Source of the DNA: CAJBLF01 sp041679065
Lineage (GTDB): Bacteria > Patescibacteriota > Gracilibacteria > Absconditabacterales > Absconditicoccaceae
DNA length: 11,812 nt
Assembly (NCBI GenBank): GCA_041679065.1
Contig: JBBABI010000034.1
Location: 1 to 11,812, forward strand
Direction: 5' to 3'
The translations under genes were made by a program, and so were the position numbers. This document shows, one piece after another, positions 9,178 through 11,812 of this stretch. Numbering within the stretch: the stretch's first letter is position 1; each line of letters opens with the position of its first letter. The notes under the pieces are model-generated. The model saw nothing but the letters and a program-made list of their open reading frames with translations, made no database searches and was not told the DNA's origin.

Positions 9178-9486
9178 TTATTCAGCAGTTCACGTAGTGA
9201 TTTCTGTTGTGGTAGTGCCCGTAGTCGTTGATGGTTCGACAGCGACTGGCAATCCTACTTTAGTAGAGATAGCATCCAATTTTGTATTCATATTATCCAG
9301 AGTCGTTTGCAACAAAAGCATTCCGCTCATGACATCATTTGTATCTGAGACTTGACCAGTAATAGTGCTTGTAGGAGCAAGCCGAGAGCTTACCTTCACA
9401 CCCAGATCATTAAATGTTTTGAGATACAGTACGAATAAAGCGAAGATGATTAACCAAAAAATTGTCGTCCAAAAAACTTTTTTCAT
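9178..9486 (-). CDS. Small membrane-anchored coiled-coil protein, paralogous to the N-terminus of the GerMN protein
   Basis: The 102-residue protein ends at TAA; a TGA at codon 99 is read as Gly, so the standard code would drop the last four residues. The N-terminus MKKVFWTTIFWLIIFALFVLYLKTF is a basic stub plus a membrane helix. A predicted helical stretch (about 55-77, LLLQTTLDNMNTKLDAISTKV) and a Thr-rich tail follow. It aligns with the N-terminus of the downstream gene: both begin MKK(V/I)F.TTIF, continue YL..F..DLG, and have a Gln/Leu helix at the same distance. The GerMN domain is missing. A truncated or specialised duplicate, perhaps forming a hetero-oligomer with its neighbour, is my inference. 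No function is known. Confidence 0.75.
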
Positions 9487-9570
9487 GATACAAAAAAAAT
9501 AAAAAATAAAATAAGATTACCACTAATGTAGTTTTTTATAGGTAGATTGCAAACATTTTTTATTTCAAAA

Positions 9571-9592
9571 AAGCTCCAAAATTCTCAATTTT
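9571..9592 (-). terminator. Possible terminator after the RluA-type gene
   Basis: On the minus strand, AAAATT-GAG-AATTTT is a perfect 6-bp stem, followed five bases later by TTTTTT. It lies about 20 bp after the stop at 9611. The stem is pure A-T, so it would be weak, and the spacing of the T run is not ideal. Confidence 0.3.
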
Positions 9593-9610
9593 TAATTATT
9601 CATTTTCTTC

Positions 9611-10654
9611 CTATTCCTTTTCCATCACCTTCTTGAAATCATCAGGAATAGGCGCTTCAAATTTACGTTGCTGTTGAGTAAGATAATCAAAGAAACTATA
9701 TTTCCAGCAATGTAAGAGTTGCCTATTGATACCTAACGATTTATGTAAAATTCTATTGAACGCAGGATTGCCATACATGAGATCACCCATAATAGGATAT
9801 CCAGCATCAGCTAAATGGACTCTGATCTGATGCATCCTTCCTGTCTCGATCTTGATTNNNNNNNNNNTTTTAACAAGCGAACATTCTCCCAAAATAGCAT
9901 GAGTAAAAAATTTTTCACACCAGCATTCTGTCTTTGCCGTCACGCCATATCTAAAGTCCACCTTTACTTCCGCTTTATTGAAACGTTCATTATATTGCTT
10001 CTCAAGTGGCTTATCTATCAAGAGATGATCGGGGAATTTCCCTACGACCAACGCTAAATAATATTTATCTATCTGTCTTTCTCTGATAAGTTTATTGATA
10101 TATTGAAGTGCATCATAAGTTTTGCCAGCAATCAATACTCATGAAGTATCTTTGTCTAATCTATATCCAAACGATGGTTTGAAGGTAACTGCAGACAATG
10201 GACTTCAAACAGCATGCATCTTGCATCATGCATCTTGGATCATACTTCAAGCTATTTTTTCAAGGTAATCATTCATGGATAAATCTTTCCAATGATTATT
10301 CCCCGGATGCACAAGAATACCAGCAGGTTTGTCAAAGACTATCCAATGCTGATCTGTATATAGGATTCGGTCTTGTATCTTACGGATATCCACCTTTTCT
10401 AGCTGTTTCTCTTTCCCGCTTGTTAATACAGAAAAATCAGCATCACCCAAAGTGACGTGCTCATCGATACTGACCAAATCTCCTATATTTAGTCTGTATT
10501 GTTCTTTTTGCTTTTTTTTATTGACTTTTGCAGATCATCTTCTAATCAATGCGTAAATATCTGCTAAACGGACTTTGGGATATATTTTGAATCGCTTCCT
10601 CAAAAACCTGTCAAATCTCTGGTCAGCATTAGTCTTATCAATAATTATTTCCAT
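9611..10654 (-). CDS. RluA-family 23S rRNA pseudouridine synthase with S4 domain (RluC/RluD type)
   Basis: This is one frame of about 347 residues ending at TAG, interrupted by ten N at 9858-9867. TGA-coded glycines lie at 40, 136, 143, 150 and 172. The enzyme isomerises uridines in large-subunit rRNA. Residues 10-62 form an S4 RNA-binding domain (RFDRFLRKRF, ALIRRGSAKVN). The catalytic core starts at IVFDKPAGILVHPG (105-118). The signature YRLDKDTSG (164-172) holds the catalytic Asp167, with Tyr in place of the usual His at its start. Near the C-terminus, IETGRMHQIRVHLA and the PIMGDLMYG segment are diagnostic. The start at 10654 gives the S4 domain its usual short lead. It heads the minus-strand group with the two membrane proteins. 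Which uridines it modifies cannot be told. Confidence 0.92.
9858..9867. other. Assembly gap (10 N) inside the pseudouridine synthase gene
   Basis: The ten N separate GTTAAAA from AATCAAGATC on the minus strand. Joining these with a 2-nt overlap restores GTT AAA ATC AAG ATC GAG, that is V-K-I-K-I-E-T-G-R, which matches the family spacing exactly. The gap is therefore probably an unmerged contig overlap with no missing sequence. Confidence 0.75.
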
Positions 10655-10689
10655 GATGATGCTAGGATAAGCAGAAAATATAAAATAAC

Positions 10690-10895
10690 GGACTAGACTC
10701 TACGTATCCAGTGTCTATTTGCAAGCGGTCCTCTTTCAGAAGCTAAGGTATAGACTCTCGTCTATGTCTTTATAAGAGATCTCATAGGTGAGAAGCACAG
10801 CAAAAAAAGACCATTAGGAAAATAGCTAATTGTACATATTTTAGGCAGGAATGGCCTATACCTACTAGATAATAAATCGATCAAAAGACAGTAGG
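10690..10895. ncRNA. Hairpin-rich gene-free region, candidate structured RNA of unknown class
   Basis: The 324-bp stretch 10655-10978 holds no reading frame of note in either code. Six stem-loops follow one another: GGAC/GTCC (10690-10731) enclosing TAGAC/GTCTA; ATAGAC-TCTC-GTCTAT (10750-10765); TCTCA-TAGG-TGAGA (10780-10793); ATTAG/CTAAT (10813-10830); TAGGC/GCCTA (10842-10858); and CCTACT/AGTAGG (10861-10895). TATAAA at 10679-10684 could be a -10 box for plus-strand transcription. I found no signature of tmRNA, RNase P RNA, SRP RNA or a known riboswitch. Short stems arise easily in AT-rich DNA, so the call is tentative and the strand undecided. Confidence 0.3.
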
Positions 10896-10935
10896 GGGAA
10901 TTATTGAGATAATGAAGCATTTAGAAGTTTTTTTC

Positions 10936-10963
10936 TTGCAATTGAAAAGGGAAAAAATATAGT
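10936..10963 (+). promoter_or_regulatory. Sigma70-like promoter ahead of the tRNA-His unit
   Basis: TTGCAA (10936-10941), a 16-bp spacer and TATAGT (10958-10963) resemble a -35/-10 pair. Transcription would start near 10970, just before the tRNA-His copy at 10979. The unit would run through the GIY-YIG gene and the intact tRNA-His to the terminator at 11454. Confidence 0.45.
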
Positions 10964-10991
10964 ATTAGCCGTAATTATGGCGGCTGTAGCT

Positions 10992-11010
10992 GTCCGGTGC
11001 ACGACCGGAC
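10992..11010. repeat. GC-rich perfect hairpin in the D-arm position of the tRNA-His copy
   Basis: GTCCGGT and ACCGGAC pair perfectly around the loop GCACG. The outer GTCCG/CGGAC is shared with the hairpin at 23-38 in the tRNA-Leu copy. Confidence 0.8.
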
Positions 11011-11052
11011 CAGGCAGTTGGTTAGAGCGCTTGCCTGTGACGCAGGATGTCG

Positions 11053-11070
11053 CCCCGGAGGACTCCGGGG
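11053..11070. repeat. GC-rich perfect hairpin replacing the T arm of the tRNA-His copy
   Basis: CCCCGGAG and CTCCGGGG form an 8-bp stem around GA. It stands exactly where the intact gene has its T arm (GGGG, T loop, CCCC). Confidence 0.8.
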
Positions 11071-11104
11071 TCAGCCAACACCAACAATACATTCATATTC
11101 AAAA

Positions 11105-11380
11105 ATGGAGAACATGTATTATGTATATATCATAAAATGAGATAAAATATACTACACAGGATATACAAGTGATATTGAGAAAAGATTCCTTAAACATAGA
11201 AAATGATGAGTGGAAACAACAAAGCACATGTGAAATCTTATCTTAATTTGATACTTCATTAAAAATACTAAGATCGAAGCAATGAAATTAGAAAGAATGA
11301 TAAAAAGAGATGGGCATATAGATCATTGGATCAATCATGAATCATTTATACAACATGGCGGCTGTAGCTCAGTTGGTTAG
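11105..11380 (+). CDS. Small GIY-YIG nuclease-domain protein, 3' end overlapping tRNA-His
   Basis: The 91-residue protein ends at TAG and has TGA-coded glycines at 12, 34, 35, 43 and 49. It has the same minimal GIY-YIG domain as the gene at 97-339. YYVYIIK (5-11) and YYTGYTSD (16-23) are the signature strands. Arg27 in EKRF, then His31, and Glu63 in EAMKLERMIK are the expected catalytic residues, at the same positions as in the other copy. The two proteins are clearly different in sequence. The last eight codons (GGCSSVG and the stop) are read from the tRNA-His gene; the stop is the TAG of the D loop. An internal ATG at 11114 with GGAG close before it is an alternative start. Five of seven glycines ahead of the tRNA are TGA. 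The nuclease family is firm; its DNA target is unknown, with the flanking tRNA gene as the natural candidate. Confidence 0.87.
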
Positions 11381-11434
11381 AGCGCTTGCCTGTGACGCAA
11401 GATGTCGGGGGTTCGAATCCCCTCAGCCGCCCCA
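11357..11434 (+). tRNA. tRNA-His(GTG), intact, CCA encoded
   Basis: G-1 and the acceptor GCGGCTG pair with CAGCCGC and C73, the special extra pair of tRNA-His. CTTGC/GCAAG encloses CTGTGAC, giving anticodon GTG. The T arm is GGGG-TTCGAAT-CCCC. CCA is encoded at 11432-11434. The first 24 bases are also the 3' end of the GIY-YIG coding region, so 5' processing of the tRNA would cut that mRNA. Confidence 0.93.
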
Positions 11435-11453
11435 TTACTAGAGAAACACTTTG

Positions 11454-11479
11454 AAAATCGCGCTCAATGCGATTTTTTT
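11454..11479 (+). terminator. Rho-independent terminator of the tRNA-His unit
   Basis: AAAATCGC (11454-11461) pairs perfectly with GCGATTTT (11469-11476) around a 7-nt loop and runs into a T tract. It lies 20 bp after tRNA-His. Confidence 0.85.
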
Positions 11480-11615
11480 GTTAGGGTAAATACTGTATTC
11501 TCTATGGTTCATTTTAAAAATATCAACCTTATAAAACATGGGCATCTATTAATTTTTGGACAATAGTTTTCTTGATTTTCTATTTCGACTTAACTTTTAT
11601 AGAATTATAAGTATA

Positions 11616-11629
11616 TCTCATACATGAGA
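11616..11629. promoter_or_regulatory. Palindrome TCTCATACATGAGA, possible operator
   Basis: This is a perfect 6+2+6 inverted repeat 31 bp before the ATG at 11661, where a repressor site would lie. The similar TCTCATAGGTGAGA occurs at 10780-10793. A clear promoter was not found, so regulation is only a suggestion. Confidence 0.25.
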
Positions 11630-11660
11630 ATTACCTTGATTTTTATATTACGCATAAAAA

Positions 11661-11812
11661 ATGAGAGAAGAAAAAAACATTACTAAAAAAATGGTGAATA
11701 CCTGGAAATCTAAACTCCCCTCAAAAAAAGTTTTTTTTACGTTTCTTATATTGGCAGTAGTAAGCGGTTGTGCATATTCATTTGCACAATCTACAGATAA
11801 TGAAACACCGCT
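11661..11812 (+). CDS. Exported protein, N-terminal fragment, function unknown
   Basis: Fifty codons run off the window edge. The start is basic and polar (MREEKNITKKM). A Lys-rich stretch then precedes a hydrophobic segment, VFFTFLILAVVSG (about residues 24-36). This is followed by C-AYSFAQS. VSGC fits a lipobox, so it may be a lipoprotein; SFA-QS would fit a signal peptidase I site instead. Nothing further can be said of its role. No Shine-Dalgarno is seen. It lies about 180 bp after the terminator of the tRNA-His unit. Confidence 0.6.
   Translation, partial: MREEKNITKKMVNTWKSKLPSKKVFFTFLILAVVSGCAYSFAQSTDNETP

Larger units (their letters stand above)
10979..11083 (+). pseudogene. tRNA-His(GTG) degenerate copy with two inserted GC hairpins
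   Basis: This is a damaged copy of the tRNA-His at 11357-11434. The 5' end GGCGGCTGTAGCT and the D-loop-to-anticodon block are the same, including loop CTGTGAC. A perfect hairpin GTCCGGTGCACGACCGGAC (10992-11010), plus a few bases, interrupts the D stem. CCCCGGAGGACTCCGGGG (11053-11070), a second perfect hairpin, replaces the whole T arm. The 3' acceptor, CAGCCAA, keeps only five pairs. Without a T arm it should not be a working tRNA. A spacer of 21 bp leads to the GIY-YIG gene. The anticodon arm still pairs (one G-U), which would leave room for a decoy or processing-signal role, but decay is simpler. Confidence 0.82.

Noticed and set aside
10979..11083. tRNA copies interrupted by introns
   Set aside because: The inserts do not interrupt cleanly; they replace arm sequences (the T arm is gone in one copy, half the anticodon stem in the other), so splicing could not restore a tRNA.
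11357..11434. tRNA-Asp
   Set aside because: The overall sequence resembles tRNA-Asp, but the loop CTGTGAC gives GTG, and the G-1 to C73 pair is specific to tRNA-His.

Overview
This window comes from a bacterium that reads UGA as glycine (genetic code 25), which points to the candidate phyla Absconditabacteria (SR1) or Gracilibacteria (BD1-5). The evidence is internal. Read with the standard code, almost every gene is cut by in-frame TGA. Read with TGA as Gly, nine clean genes appear, and all complete ones stop at TAA or TAG. Many TGA codons fall where well-known families carry conserved glycines: thymidylate kinase NRYVSANM-G-HQ, RluA RLDKDTS-G, the GIY-YIG nucleases, VanY and GrpE. I cannot separate SR1 from Gracilibacteria from this sequence alone.

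Layout, minus strand, reading from high to low coordinates. An RluA-type pseudouridine synthase (10654-9611) carries a 10-N assembly gap. It is followed by two related membrane-anchored small proteins (9486-9178 and 9060-8386); the second has a C-terminal GerMN-like domain. A terminator and two palindromic repeat elements fill 8385-8036. Then come a giant 1769-residue protein of unknown function (8035-2726), thymidylate kinase (2634-1960), a VanY-type D,D-carboxypeptidase (1885-1097) and GrpE (1043-450), and then tRNA-Leu(GAG) (443-361), a small GIY-YIG gene (339-97) and a damaged tRNA-Leu copy (92-1).

Layout, plus strand. 10690-10895 is an unassigned region rich in short hairpins. It is followed by a promoter-like site, a damaged tRNA-His copy (10979-11083), a second GIY-YIG gene (11105-11380), an intact tRNA-His(GTG) (11357-11434), a strong terminator, and the start of an exported protein that runs off the window.

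The most striking feature is that the two ends of the window hold the same arrangement around two different tRNA genes: tRNA copy, about 21 bp, a small GIY-YIG nuclease gene, then abutting or overlapping, a second copy of the same tRNA. In each case one copy is intact and the other has two GC-rich perfect hairpins inserted into, or replacing, tRNA arms. In the Leu unit the intact copy comes first; in the His unit it comes last. This looks like a tRNA-gene-targeting nuclease element that duplicates its target. I know of no described system of this form, but I could not search. The rest of the window is housekeeping (protein folding, nucleotide synthesis, RNA modification, cell-wall trimming) plus one large lineage-specific protein.
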